A DNA stretch of 64,000 nt from Oscarella lobularis (GCF_947507565.1 NC_089187.1:1302001-1366000); one strand, 5' to 3'; shown: positions 10,286 to 21,742, counted from the stretch's first letter. The notes: a model not told the origin generated them from the letters alone. A program made the numbers and translations.

Positions 10286-11012
10286 TTCGTCTTCGGCGAA
10301 AAGGCGTAGACTTGATTAAAATTTATTTATTTGAATTGCTTGTTTATAAGAATTTATGGTCGGTGACCGTTGCATTGGTTGATTGAAGGCGCATTGCGAA
10401 TTCCTCCTACAATGAAAATAGCCAAAGAAGAACCCCTGAGACGAAATCGAAATATTTAGCTCTTATCTTATGATGCACTTCAGACATCGTTGTTCGACGG
10501 CATTTGTATGACTATCCCGATCGAGAGTGCGCCGAATGAAAGGAATATCCGACGAAGTTCTCTTTCTTCCGTTCAATGCGCCTTCCTTGCTCTTCATGGG
10601 GCTCCGACATTCTGTTCACTTTCGATGCAGGCGATACGCCATGTCCTAAAACAAAATTTGGGAATATTTCGGAACGCGTAAGCAAAGAAAGACTGGGAAA
10701 GAGAATTAGTGTCGCATTGGCTCGTAGGGACCGCAATGCGTCCATGCTCAATTGTAAGAAACTTAAATTAAGTCTCTTACCTTCTGTTCCGGGTGAGTTT
10801 GATGTTCTGCGAGTTCGTTTCGGCCCCTGTTTTCGCCTCCTGACTGAAAATGGAATTGGAAGCCCGTATATGTGCGGCCCGGATGCAAACATATGTGGTA
10901 GGTACAAAGACACTTACTATATGCCATTTCTTTTCGTATGCAGTTTATGTATATAATATATATATTAGTCAGTTCATATTGCTTAAAGCAAGTTCATTTT
11001 TGACAATTCATT
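10286..11012. other. Intergenic, no recognised gene
   Basis: This stretch lies between the RPA-like gene and the 3' end of Helitron 2. A plus-strand reading open from 10576 to 10956 has no recognisable domain and overlaps an equally long reading on the other strand. I looked for a Helitron 3' hairpin with a CTAG-type end and did not find a convincing one. Confidence 0.5.
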
Positions 11013-13084
11013 CTAAGAAAAGACTTCTTGATAGACAACGTTGCGAACGGGCGTCTCTTCCGACGGTAAGTATAGGTAGAGATTTCTTTTCGCTGATACG
11101 CGGCTGCAGGCTACGTAGAACTGACCATGACTGAAACATTGTTGACGAAGATGAACGCCCGTCACCCTAAGTGTTTGTCCTTGTGACTTATTTATAGTCA
11201 TTGCAAAAGCGAGCTTGACGGGAAATTGCAATCGTGAAAATTGAAATGGAATCGCAGCGTCGGATGGTATCAATGGTATTTTTGGTAAAAAGAATTGCTG
11301 TCCTTTGAGAGGTCCAGTCGCAATGATAGTTTCCAAGCAGCGTTCCATAGCTTTAACTAAAATTAGTCGTGTTCCATTAGCGATTCCAGGAGAGATTACG
11401 CAGAACTATATTAGTGGAACACCAATTTTAACTTGAAGCAGGTGAGGAGGCAGTCCGGAAGGCTTCAAGGAGTTGAGAACTTCGGTGGGATAAATGACTG
11501 AATTTTCTTCGTGTCGAACAGTGTCGATCGATTGATAGGTGACGGCATCACCCGGAATTCTCTGAAGTATAAGATGGTTTACTTCGTCTACTGTATCGTT
11601 ATGCGGAGCGAGAATGCTTCGTTCAATTAGCCATTGTACATTCGTAAAGTTGTCTGATATGTTGGGATACACGCTTTTGATGAAGTCATCGAGTTCTGCT
11701 ATTTTGACAGCAAGATCTTCCGGTAGAATGATGTCGTGATTTGTTTCCGGAATAGTCGGCACTTCTCCATTGCCTATCCGAAGAAGTTGCAAAAAAGTTC
11801 AGCATTTGCTTCGTTGTTCCTCAGGACTCTCATATTTGTAGTGAGACTATATGTCTCCACTTTATGCCATAAATGAGATTGACGGATGCATGCTTGTACC
11901 TCTTTTGGTCTATTCCCTCCGTGAACGATAGTTAGGGTCTGACGAAAATCACCGGATAAAATTACAAAAATTCCACCAAATATGGTTGGGGATTTTCGTA
12001 AGTCCTGAAGCGTGCGATCAAGAGCTTCAAGAGCCTTTTTGTCAATCATTGTCGCCTCATCCCAAAATATAGCTTTGCAATCGCGAAGCAGTTCAGCTGT
12101 TGTAGAATTGGCTTTGATGTTGCATGTAGGTGTTTCGTTGGTGTGCAAGTTGAGCGGTATTTTGAATGTGGAATGAGCTGTTCGTCCGTTTGCCAGAAGT
12201 TGATCTGCAATTCCAGTTGAAGCGACCGCCAGTGCTACCTTCCTTTCAGAGCGAAGTTTTGCGAGAGCTATGTTAATCAAGTAAGTCTTCCCAGTTCCAC
12301 CAGGGGCGTCAATGAACAGAAAACTCCCATCTCCATTATTGACTGCTGTAATAATTCGATCGTAAATTTGCCTTTGATCGTCCATCAGCGTAGGCTCTTT
12401 CTCTCTGACATAATTTTCTAACGCTGGGATATTGTACGACGTCTCGAGCAATCCCTCTGAAGGCGAAGTGGTACGACTATTGACAGATGGCAAGCCATAA
12501 TCGGAAAGATGATGACCGCAAATGCGATAGATAAAATCTTCCAAGTGACCCAAGGCTTCGTTGTACATAGCGGGGGTAAAGGTCGTGTCCATCTGTCGAG
12601 TTATTTGACGCATGCGGTAGAGAATATCGTTTGTCATAAAATCTTTATTAGCGTCCCAAAGTTTTAGTGGCTCTGACGGGTTGCAAGAAGTTAGCAATAC
12701 AGCGAAAAGGTGTCGCATGGAGTAAGGTGATGCAGACACAGAAGCCTCTTCCATGCAGCGTCTCCAGTGGGAATCGTCTTGTAAAAGGCCGTGCGCGAGG
12801 CAGGCATCGCGAAAAGTGTCTTTCACTTGGCCGTTGACACTTCGAAGGTCAAGGAAAAACGTGCAGTTGAATCGATGGTGCAAAAGGAGACGAACATAAA
12901 AGCACTCTGTCTGCTTTGGGCTGACAGCGTGAATTCGTCCAATAACAGCCGATTGCTTAAAATTGGTCAACCTCCCATCATGCAATTGAACGGACTTGCC
13001 AGTTTTGCGAGGCTTCCACGTCTTTGTTGTGTTTTCAGAAATGAAATACTCCGGAACGGATCTATATGGTAAATGCTGGATAAA
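11013..13084 (-). pseudogene. Helitron 2 PIF1-type helicase domain
   Basis: The helicase half of a Rep-Hel polyprotein, superfamily 1B. Motifs in order are Walker A FIDAPGGTGKTYL, Walker B KAIFWDEATM, motif III VILSGDFRQTL, and near the C-terminus FAMTINKSQGQTL (motif V/VI region) with QFYVACSRVS. It is in the same frame as the Rep half, separated by one in-frame TAA at 13085-13087. Further lesions are a one-base frameshift near 11780 and an in-frame TAG at about 11394. The stop at 11013 ends the protein after VVYQEVFS. This helicase would unwind DNA during rolling-circle transposition. Three point lesions make it inactive as read. Confidence 0.88.
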
Positions 13085-14735
13085 TTATTCATCGGCACTT
13101 CTCACTTCGTTGTCCGCTGACTGATATTTCAAACATAATTTAAAATAGGCTGTTAATGTTGCATCGGGCGGCGATGCGGCTATCTCAGAGGCATTTTCTT
13201 CTGTGAAGAGAACTCGTTGTCCGTTAGGAAGATGAACTTGCAGTTGGACAACTGAAGGATATCGGTCGTGGATTGAAAATCCGAAAATTCGCCAACACGC
13301 CTCACTGCAGCTAATGTATCGTGCTGCTTGGTAGAGCGATACTTCGTCGTTGGGACTTATGCCTTGCAGAACAAATGATGCCATGTCGCATCCTTTCATA
13401 AGATACTTGATGACGTACTGTATGACTCTTATGCTGTTGCACACCTCCACATTGAGATGGCAGTTAAACGCGTCGCAGAGGTACGGAGAATATGGCACGA
13501 CCCATCTGTTGTCCATAACAACGGTACGCCCGTTAACAATTTTAGTGCAGGTATGACCGCCTTGTCCAGGACTGCGCCGACGGTAGAGTGGGTAACCATC
13601 ATTACAACAAACCGTCTCTTGAGAGAAATCTTTTGGAAAATCCTTTTTGCATCTATTATCCTCCATGCAAGAACAGGAAGGATTCGTTTCTCCGCACGGT
13701 CCATGCATCATGTGTGTGACAACAATATCATGCAAACGGAGATTGCTGTCCTTGTTAGGAATTTCCGCCAAAATAATAGCGTCAATCTCGTCCGGCATTA
13801 GCGGACTTGCCAGCCAAAGTAAAATGTGAGCATGAGGAAGTCCTCGCTTTTGCCATTCGATCGTAGAGACGTGAGCTGACACTTTTCCACATATGCACTC
13901 CTTTGTCAAAACATTTGAAAGAGCTTCTTTCTTTAAATGGAAAACGCGGGCAACGATATCGGGTCGATCGTTCGCTTGCTGGCGATGGAAGAGTTCTTGC
14001 TGTATCTCCGGCCACTTTGGGGGTTACAGGTCATGGTAATAAGAAGCGATGGTTTGCCAAATTTCCGAACGTATGACATTGCATCTTGAGTTCGTTGATG
14101 CATGTAACGCGGTCCGCCGCTGAAGTACGAAGGTAGTACTACTTTTTGCCCAACGTCGCGAGGATCAGCGTTGTCGGTGAGTAGAGCATCAGCAAAATTC
14201 GAATACGTCTCAGCTCGTAACTCTTTCTGATGGTATCGCACGAAATTTAGTCGATCAGTTTCGATCTTGACGTACATGTCTACGACATATTGCTGCATAG
14301 CTCGTCTGCACCGAAGTAGCGTGTTGAAATCCGGTTGACGACGGACCATCAACCGGTAGGCGTAGAATTTCATAGGGGTGACTTTCTCTCCAACGGGCGA
14401 CGGTTGCGCTAAAGAGAATCCGTCTTCTCCGCGTGGAAAGAGAATAGGGTATTGCAGTGGATCGTAGCTGCGGTGAGTCTCAGAGATCTTTCTAAGGTTG
14501 TTATCTTGTGTTCTGAGGACGATATCTCGTTTCCCATTTTGTTCTCCTACCAATAACACTGCGACTTCGTTGCAGGACGGAACGTTGTATCTACGGGCGT
14601 GTTGACGACTCGGTCGTTTTTTAGCGTCAATGACGACCTTGTAACTTTCGCTGTCTTGAGAAACAAACTCCTGAGCTTGTTTTAGGCTGCGAATATACGA
14701 ATTGTTTTCATTCGCTGGAGATCGGAAACAATTCT
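13085..14735 (-). pseudogene. Helitron 2 Rep (Helitron-like N plus HUH Rep domain)
   Basis: The Helitron_like_N block reads SETHRSYDPLQYPILFPRG, MQQYVVDMYVKIE and GGPRYMHQRTQDAMSYVRKF, ending in the LLITMTCNP hallmark. A frameshift at the C-run near 14025 follows, then WPEIQQELFHRQQANDRPD restores the frame. The Rep HUH motif is intact (GLPHAHILLW), followed by HGPCG-NPS-SCM and DGYPLYRRR, and the catalytic two-tyrosine motif YVIKYLMKG. The HUH and Y2 residues that nick and join DNA are thus preserved. An in-frame TAA at 13085-13087 separates this from the helicase half. The rest of the reading toward 14735 continues without a clear start. Confidence 0.9.
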
Positions 14736-15691
14736 TTAATTTAGACCCGGAACAGCGGTGGTCCTTGTAGCAACTTCCTCATTTTCATCGCCCAAGAAGT
14801 AGATTTGAACAAATTGCGCTTTTCTATCAGCCTCAGGAGTTAGACTTCCAATCAAATGATAAACACTTCCTTGAATTTGAAAGCACGGATTCCACCCCCC
14901 GCTCCGGGTCTTCTTTCTTTGCATCCCATAGACGTCATCTGAAATGCGGAATTGTAAGAACGGATGTTCATCAGGAAATGAACCGAATCTGGCGTTTGTC
15001 CTAGAAGCAAGTCGTCGAGAGGAGCAGGTGGTCGTTCGATAACTGGAAGAGCTATCTTTCCATTGTTGCAGCATAGGCTAAGCGACTCGCCTGGCCACCG
15101 AAGAGAATTTCAGTAGTGACACCGTAGGCTCATTGCGCCAATGTCGTTTGGGGTTGGTCTAATTTCGTTGTACCTAAAAGCCATCGGTAAATGCCTGGTA
15201 CTTCTCAGAGCCGGACCCGGCGACGTCGATGGGTTCGATGACAACGTCAGCGACGACAATGTGGGCGACCACGGTCGACACGATAGCGCCCCCGGCGGTG
15301 GCAACGTAAGCGGAATCGTTTGCTCCAACGACAGGGTCTGCGAGGAAGACGAACATGACTCTAGTTCAGAGAACGTTTCGAGAGGAGTCTGTTCATCTGA
15401 AGACGGTAAAGGGAGCAGGCTCTGCGAGGAGCATGGCTCAAGGTCCGACAACGTTTCGAGCAGAGGTTCTACATCAGAGTCGGACAACGTTTTGAGAAGA
15501 GGTTCTCCATCAGAGTCGGACAACGTTTCGAGAGGGAGTTGCTCATCCGAAGACCCGATCTGCGAAAGAGAACATGATTCAAGGTCGGACGGTGGTTCGA
15601 CAGGAGGTCGCCCATCTGACGGTTTCTGCCTCTTCTTTCGTTTATGGAGATCAGATCGCGTGGAGAAGAGATGACGCTTCCTTCTCGGCAT
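14736..15691 (-). pseudogene. Helitron 2 N-terminal region
   Basis: The likely start is MPRRKRHLFSTRSDLHKRKK (ATG 15691), parallel to MPPKKR in Helitron 1. A Ser/Glu-rich low-complexity region follows, with a tandem 9-13 residue repeat (LETLSDSD-type, three to four copies at about 15450-15560). It reaches the cysteine region NDIGAMSLRCHY, where an in-frame TGA (15110-15112) replaces the next cysteine position. The reading continues CCNNGKIALPVIE and PPAPLDDLLLG, shifts frame near 14890, and gives CFQIQGSVYHLIGSL. The same order is seen in Helitron 1 (CFKVQGQVYHRIGGLF). The region is probably a zinc-binding/regulatory N-terminus. Confidence 0.75.
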
Positions 15692-16266
15692 ATAGAGCGA
15701 GAGCGAGTTATAAGCTGCGAGCGAGCCAGAGAAAGCGCTACGAATGGCAAAGCTACACAATGGAGCCTCCTTTAGTATTGTTCGAAGAGTGTATGACGTA
15801 TTCTGAAGAACCCTGTGACGTAATAAAGATAACTTACGTGCAACAAATTTTGTGCCCTAAAAGGGAGCACCCGACCACGTTTACGGTAAGCAGGCTTTTT
15901 TCACATGCGCTATGGAAGATAGTACACCGAAAGAATGGAATTAGGCGCGTGTCGCACAGGCTGTAGTGAACGTTCGTGTCGTAACTAAATAGCCTCGCAA
16001 GCCAGTCCCTTCTCCCTGATCTCCCGTATAAACACGGTAGGGGAGAAGGGCCTGGTACTTGACTTGTCACGTGCCTCCCCCTTTTGTGGGTGTGGGTCCT
16101 CCGCTCGTTGGCGTGGCTTGTCACATGACTGATTAAATACGTAGCGTAGCACCCTCCTAACGCAATTGCCTTACCCGCGCTCTACATTGGCCAAATCGAC
16201 AATGAAATCGTCACCTTTTCAATCGGTCCTTTTCGGCTTGAAGAACGTCACGCGCGCTACTGTATC
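15692..16266. promoter_or_regulatory. Divergent region between Helitron 2 and the RecQ-like gene
   Basis: This is 575 bp without a convincing gene. It contains a short inverted repeat (CCCTTCTCCC ... GGGAGAAGGG at about 16006-16050) and the palindromes CACGTG and CACATG. Promoters for both neighbours could lie here, but none is recognisable by sequence. Confidence 0.3.
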
Positions 16267-18163
16267 ATGGCTTCGCTTCTTTGGAAAGAGAGAGCTGCTG
16301 CCGTTCTGTCGAGCGTCTTCCACCAGAAGGATTTTCGCGACGGGCAATTACAAGTTATTCAGTCGATCGTGGAGGGAAAAGATGTCGTCGTCCGAATGGG
16401 GACAAATGGTGGCAAGTCCCTCTGCTACCAGTTGCCTCCTCGACTATTTGAAGAGTCTTCCTGTTGCATCGTCATCAGCCCATTGAGTGCGCTGATGGCG
16501 GAGCAGGTTCGCCTGCTCGTATCTCCCAGCTAAAGGAATTCGAATCGTCTATTTTTCAGGTGTCTCCTAATTTCTCTGGGCTTGATAGCAACGCATTGCA
16601 TCTTACCTCCAGAGGCAGGAAAACTGTCAGACGAAACAATAGACATGTGCCAATATTGTACTTCTCGTCGATGTCATAATAATTGATTTTTACCAATTTA
16701 TATTTCTGGTAGTTTTCTTGTCTGCAGAGTGTGCTGTGAGTCCAACGTGGCTTAATTTGATGAAGAACAGAATCAGCCGTCGCTTGATTCTAATAGCCAT
16801 TGACGAAGCTCACTGTGTAGCCGAATGGTAATTAATTATTTGCACATTTGATTGTAGATATGAATCTATATCATTTTTCAGGGGCGATGATTTCAGAGTT
16901 GATTACAGAAAAATTCATTTATTGAGGCGGCATTCGTCGTGCCCAATGATAGTTCTCACAGCAACAGCTACTAAGTCTACAATGGATGCAATCTGTGAGC
17001 GGCTGGGTATTACCAGTCCGGTCTACGTACTGAGGAGCATTAATCGACCGAATTTATTTTATAGTTTTATCAATAAACGAAAAACTCATGAGGTAACATA
17101 TTTCCGCTACTGTAGTGGCAAATTTACCTAATTCCACTTACTTTCTGCAGAGGACTTTGCAGCCAATAATCGATGGACTAAAAGAAAAACGGCGTGAAAA
17201 GACCATCTTGTTTGTGAGAACAAAGGAAAAAGCCACATGCCTTTGGGATATGCTGAAAGTTCACGGTGGAGTTGGGATTCACCATTCGTCGTTGGAAGTT
17301 GGAACAAGACGGACAACAGCGGATGACTTCCGATCGGGAAAAATTACTGTCATCATATGCACAATTGGATTTGGAATGGTTAGTCTATGGAAATTAATAG
17401 GGGTCAAAAATTTGGGAATTATGGACATAGGGTATAAACATTCCTGATGTGCGTTTGGTCGTCTACTACGGTATACCTGATTTAGTAGCGCAGCTATTTC
17501 AGGTAACTTGTCATGCACAGATGATACCGTCATAATACCATGACTTAGATGTTTGGGAGAGGAGGTCGTGACGGACACCCTGCGACGTGCGTTCTGCTCT
17601 ACAGAGCTCCATCTGTGAAGGGAAAGACAGTTGACCATGAAGTCAGGCTGCTCCTCACAAAGAAATCTTGCATCCGGAAAAACTTCTGCCGCCTATTGGA
17701 CTCAACGTTTGACGAAGACTCGCAGAAAGATGAAGCCTGTTGCAGTTACTGTGACTATGATCCTGTCGATCCGAATAAGCTGTTCGTCTACAGCAAAAGA
17801 AGGCTGCCCTTGGCAACGGCACGAAAACCCAAACGAGGGAAATCGTCTATTCTTACGGGTGGAAAGACGAAAACAGCAGATTGGGAAAAGATTCATCTTG
17901 AAAAGAGGTTGGTGGACTGGAGACGAAACGAGGTTAAGGCGAGAGGATTGTCTTTCATTGGAGAAGGAGTGGCTAGCAATCAGATGTTGTCGAAATTGGT
18001 CGACATCAGCCACGAAATTGTGAACGTTACTGACGTAGAGGCACTCGGAGTTCAGGCGCGTTTCGCTCCTTCTTTATTTCAGGCGATCCGGGAGACACCT
18101 ACAAAATCAATAGAAGGGGCAGGTGCGCTTCATGACACCACCAACACTGCACCCATTTTCTAA
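16267..18163 (+). CDS. RecQ-like ATP-dependent DNA helicase, seven exons
   Basis: Exons: 16267-16518, about 16560-16666, 16728-16827, 16882-17092, 17151-17378, 17431-17502 and 17549-18163. From exon 2 onward all junctions join in frame. Exon 1 to exon 2 is off by one base with canonical sites, so there is a lesion or an unusual splice there. Motifs in order: motif 0 DFRDGQLQVIQ; Walker A MGTNGGKSLCYQ (N where G is usual); ISPLSALMAEQ; DEAH box AIDEAHCVAEWGDDFR; LTATAT; SINRPNLFY; TILFVRTKEKA; motif V IICTIGFGM|GINIPDVR; motif VI FGRGGRDG. A RecQ zinc-binding set follows (KSCIRKNFC ... ACCSYCD). The protein is an ATP-driven 3'-5' unwinding enzyme by family. Its stop codon overlaps that of the convergent DUF6589 gene. 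Confidence 0.85.
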
Positions 18164-19738
18164 AATAAAACAACGTCATCAAAATCTTGAACAACATGTC
18201 CTTCGTCACCGTCCTCGACTTCCCCTGGCTTTTGCCTCATGAGGAACTCCCTCAGCCATCCCTTCTCAACTTTGATAATGCCCTCTCGACGAGGATCGGC
18301 GAACTTCTTCCCCGCTAAGTCCCTGCTTCCTTCCTCCACGGCAATGTTGTTTTCAAGCAGGATGGCGAGCATTGCCTTCAAATCTGCGTCAGCTGACCGA
18401 ACGGAGTGCGATGAAGCCTTGCTGATGCCTAGGGTCAGTTCGCACGCTCTTCCTGCTTCCAGAAGCTCGAAAGCGACCTTGGACCCTAGGCCGAGGTGTG
18501 GCTTGGTGATGTTCGCCCCACTGTACCTCACGGTATTCTTGATTACCCTAAAATTAATACTAGCTATTTCTACTAATGAATTCTCAGCGCGGCTCACAGA
18601 TTATAGTGTTCGATCAGCTGATCGACTGGCTTCCCGTGGCCCGGTTTCCCAGCGACATTGACTGTTCGGCAGTGAGTATGAATAAAGGCGATTTCGGGGG
18701 GCCAGTCAGCTTCTAAGTTTGCCAGAAGATTAGCTGCTTCGTGGGCATAATTGACCTTGTGTCCCCGAAGCAAATGAAGCAGCCAATACCTCCACATGGT
18801 GATGATTTGTGGCCCATCCTCGTACCTAATGCAGTCTCTCAGATTGCAGTACAGGAAGCCCATGTGGAGGAAAGCCCTGTGGTAAGTGTAGACTTCATCC
18901 TCGTCAACTTCTGGAAATGTTGGGTTTTTGATAGCGATTGTTGAGTCAAATATGTCCCTCGCTGTTTCTCGTAGCCACTTTTCCTGATTTTTTTCTGGAA
19001 TATATATGGCCTCTTCCATGCTGGACACACCCAGTCGAATACAAATGGCAGCAGCCAAGTGAGCTTGAAAAGCCTAGGGAAAAAATCCCCGTTACTTATA
19101 TCAAAATCTTGCGTAGCAAAATCTGGTTGCATACATGCTGGAAAAATTCATCACAACATTGGAATTTTTTGGCATTCTTATCCACCGACTGTCTATTAAT
19201 GGCGATTGTAAATTGCTGAAGGGAACCCTTGCAACTGCCTTCACCCCAGAACGTCTGCATACATAATTTAAGGCATTCCCAGAGAAAGTGGAAGTCACCT
19301 ATTGATCTATTGTTACGAATTCCTTGGTTAGAATTTTACTATTATACCTGGGGATTCTTTCGCCCACTGAAGAGTATTGAATGGATTGGGTTCTGGAGAT
19401 CGTAGACGCTTTGCACCACGGATATTTTTGCAGGTAAGTTGATCTCCTACTATGGCCTATAATGGACAAAAGTAATATCTACCCTTTGGAGACAGGAACG
19501 TACTGTAACCTACCACGGGCATGTCATCAATATGGTCAATGTCTTTGGCAAATCTCTTCAGTATTTCAATATTGCCGTCTGTTCTGCCTTCGTTGATGTC
19601 AAGAATTTCAAGAGGAATTATCTTCGGCTTCATTGGAATTTTTTGGTGAGTCAGGCGACAGCAACAAGCTAAATGCGCCAGGGACGGAAATATTCTTGTC
19701 ATGAACCTCATGATGAAAAGTGTTCCGGTCTCGATCAT
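18160..19738 (-). CDS. DUF6589-type protein, five exons, 5' end incomplete
   Basis: Minus-strand exons: up to 19738-19514, 19456-19348, 19298-19135, 19073-18598 and 18547-18160. All four junctions have GT-AG sites and keep frame with no stop. The exons join to a run of conserved blocks I recognise as the DUF6589 family: PLEILDINEGRTDGN; VGDQLTCKNIRGAKRLR; QWAKESP|GDFHFLWECLKL; GSLQQF-IAINRQSVD; ANLLANLEADWPPE with VNVAGKPGHGKPVDQLIEHY|N; and TVRYSGANIT. The molecular function of the family is not known to me. It occurs in multicopy, transposon-like settings in fungi and invertebrates. The N-terminus is unclear beyond about 19650, so the true start may lie upstream or be lost. It is tail to tail with RecQ, the stop codons overlapping. 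Confidence 0.75.
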
Positions 19739-20392
19739 ACTGAATTTTATGGTAACGGGGTTAATTGTATTGGTTCAATTCCAATATTACCAAAAGGCTT
19801 TGATTTTGGGCCAGACAGAAGGGGAGCGGCACTTATAATACATGCTAGTCGAGTGGTTAAGACCCACGGCGCACAGGTGAGTAATGATCAACCAATAGAG
19901 GATGCCAGGCGTGATTTTAATCCAGCGCGTGCGCAATACTTGTTAGTGAGTCGAGAAAGGGGCGTGGCGCCTTTTTCTCGTTGAGGAAATGCTCAATGGC
20001 AAAAATGAAAACCAAACAGTTAGAACTAATGATTATACACCTGTTAGCAAAACGTGCGTGGCTAAGAAGTAAAATGTTGGACCGCAATTAGGTTGAAAGC
20101 GAACAGTCACGTGACCACGAGCAACGATAACTCAAAAGCAAAAGCTTAGAAAAAATCAGTCTCTACCGCTAAATATAGGTTATCACATGGCGTCGAGGGC
20201 GATACGGGATTTATCACACCGACACCCGAGGGAGTGATAATCCCCGAATCGCCCAAGAAAGCCGTGTGATAACCCACTTATATCCCGTTACTCGCGATAA
20301 AACGCGATGCAAAGTGATCGGTTTGTGTGGTGGTTCCCGTGGTGCAGTGCGTAGGTATGGGTGTTTGTAAGGTGGGTATAGACGATTCCGCC

Positions 20393-20427
20393 TTGCTTCT
20401 TTTTTTCTTTTTCTTTCTTTTTTTTAC
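20393..20427. repeat. Pyrimidine tract (C/T)
   Basis: Thirty-odd bases of almost pure T with scattered C lie inside the foldback element. Confidence 0.8.
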
Positions 20428-20680
20428 AGTACCGTCGGCTTCCTCCTCTTTGTAACGTTTTTAGACGTGCGCGCTTGAACCGGCGCGAGTTTGGGTCGAG
20501 AAATTGGAGCGATATCACTTCGCGCATGCCACGCTACATCGCATGCTTAAAATCGCTTCGCTGTACGACTTAGAGGGTTAGTTCACTTCTACCAAACTTC
20601 CCGAACCCTCGCGGAGGATGCAGCAGATGTAGCGGGATAAATCGCATGCAGGGGCCCCTTTTCTCAGGGATGATATATAT

Positions 20681-20753
20681 CACCCCCTGCAGTCGTCATT
20701 GACGACGGGCGATAACCTCATATCGCCCGTCGTCAATGACGACCGCAGGGGTG
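20681..20753. repeat. Near-perfect hairpin, 33-34 bp stem
   Basis: The left half starts CACCCCCTGCAGTCGTCATT and the right half ends GACCGCAGGGGTG. The arms differ by about two positions, and the loop is the six bases ACCTCA. The outside is bracketed by GGGATGATA and GATAGATCATC, which extend the symmetry imperfectly. Confidence 0.9.
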
Positions 20754-21361
20754 ATAGATCATCTCTCTCCTCCGGGATGATACGAGGTTTATCACCCCGG
20801 TCGGCGCCTTTTATCTTCCCCCGCACCGGGATATAACATAACCTTCGTTAGTAACATCTCTTTGCAAAAGAAAAAATATTTCTTTTGTATAATACAAAAA
20901 TTGTGATTCTGCCTTTTTACGTTGTTGTTTATCAATAGAAGGATATCGGTTCACACTGATATTTTTTCTAAGCTTTTACTTTCGAGTTATCGCTGTTTGT
21001 GGTCACGTGACTGTTTGCTTTCAACCTAATTGTGCTCCCGCGTTTTACTTCTTAGCCACGCACGTGTTGCGAACGGGTGCATAACAATCAGTTCTAACTC
21101 TTCGGTTTTCCTTTTTGACATCGAGCATTTCCTTGACGAGAAAAAGGCGCCACGCCCTTTTCCCGACTCACCAACGAGTAGTGCGCACGCGCTGGATTAC
21201 AATCATGCCTGGTAACCTCTCATGGACCTGTAAAACAGGATTAAACTAATTGTCAATTGATGGGCCAGAATCGTATTAGGTAGAAGGCGGGACAGAAGAC
21301 AGCCTTGCCGTTGCGGAAACGAAAGTCCGCCGTGGATAGACGTCGATTGAATGGCTACTGG

Positions 21362-21742
21362 CTATAGAGGAAGAGGTGACTGCACGTACGAACGTGGCAA
21401 GATAGAAACCGCCGCACAGGATAGGACCAGACAACGACTGGAAACGTCATTGACTACCGCGTCGACTTGAAAAACCGGAGGCGGAGTTGAGGACGCGTCG
21501 TGTTGTAAGGTGCCGACAGAAAACGTGGTGGCGACACGCGGCGCGTGTTGTGTATTGTCTTGTTGTGCACTGAACTTAGATGAAAAAAGAGAAGACTGCT
21601 GCTCAATTGTTTTCAAGACGGCTTTGGCATGAGCGGCCGTGGTGATAAGCGGAGGTGTTAAACTCGGTGGCGAAGGTGTTCGAGTGTTTGTCGATATCGC
21701 GGAACGTTTTCTGGTCATACCAGCATCATGTCGCCGACGCAT
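21362..21742 (-). pseudogene. Possible LTR-retrotransposon Gag/protease fragment
   Basis: The 126-residue reading is Ser/Thr/Pro-rich and ends FQVDAVVNDVSSRCLVLSCA, then AVSILPRSYV. That order resembles a retropepsin start (hydrophobic strand, variable, LVDTGAxVSILP), but the D-T-G catalytic triplet is replaced by L-S-C, so it would be inactive. A reverse transcriptase is not visible nearby. The identification rests on a short match. Confidence 0.3.

Larger units (their letters stand above)
19876..21230. mobile_element. Foldback element with about 280-bp inverted arms
   Basis: Left arm 19910-20195 and right arm 20935-21215 are inverted copies at roughly 80-85% by eye. Landmarks are AATCCAGCGCGTGCGCA, GGGCGTGGCGCCTTTTTCTCG, GTGCGTGGCTAAGAAGTAAAA, AATTAGGTTGAAAGC and AGTCACGTGACCAC on the left, all found reversed on the right. 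No coding sequence lies between. The interior holds a pyrimidine tract, several GGGATGATA/TATCACCC modules and a 33-bp hairpin. It resembles a foldback/MITE non-autonomous transposon. It lies 5' of the DUF6589 gene. Confidence 0.75.

Noticed and set aside
10512-10956. Two antisense readings of 126-133 codons
   Set aside because: Neither shows a domain; mutual overlap suggests chance.
10700-11012. Helitron 3' terminus (hairpin plus CTAG)
   Set aside because: No convincing stem followed by a CTRR end was visible on the minus strand.
15141-15674. Plus-strand Ser/Asp-rich reading
   Set aside because: Antisense of the Helitron 2 N-terminal low-complexity region.
15574-16124. Plus and minus readings between Helitron 2 and RecQ
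   Set aside because: No domain, and they overlap each other in antisense.
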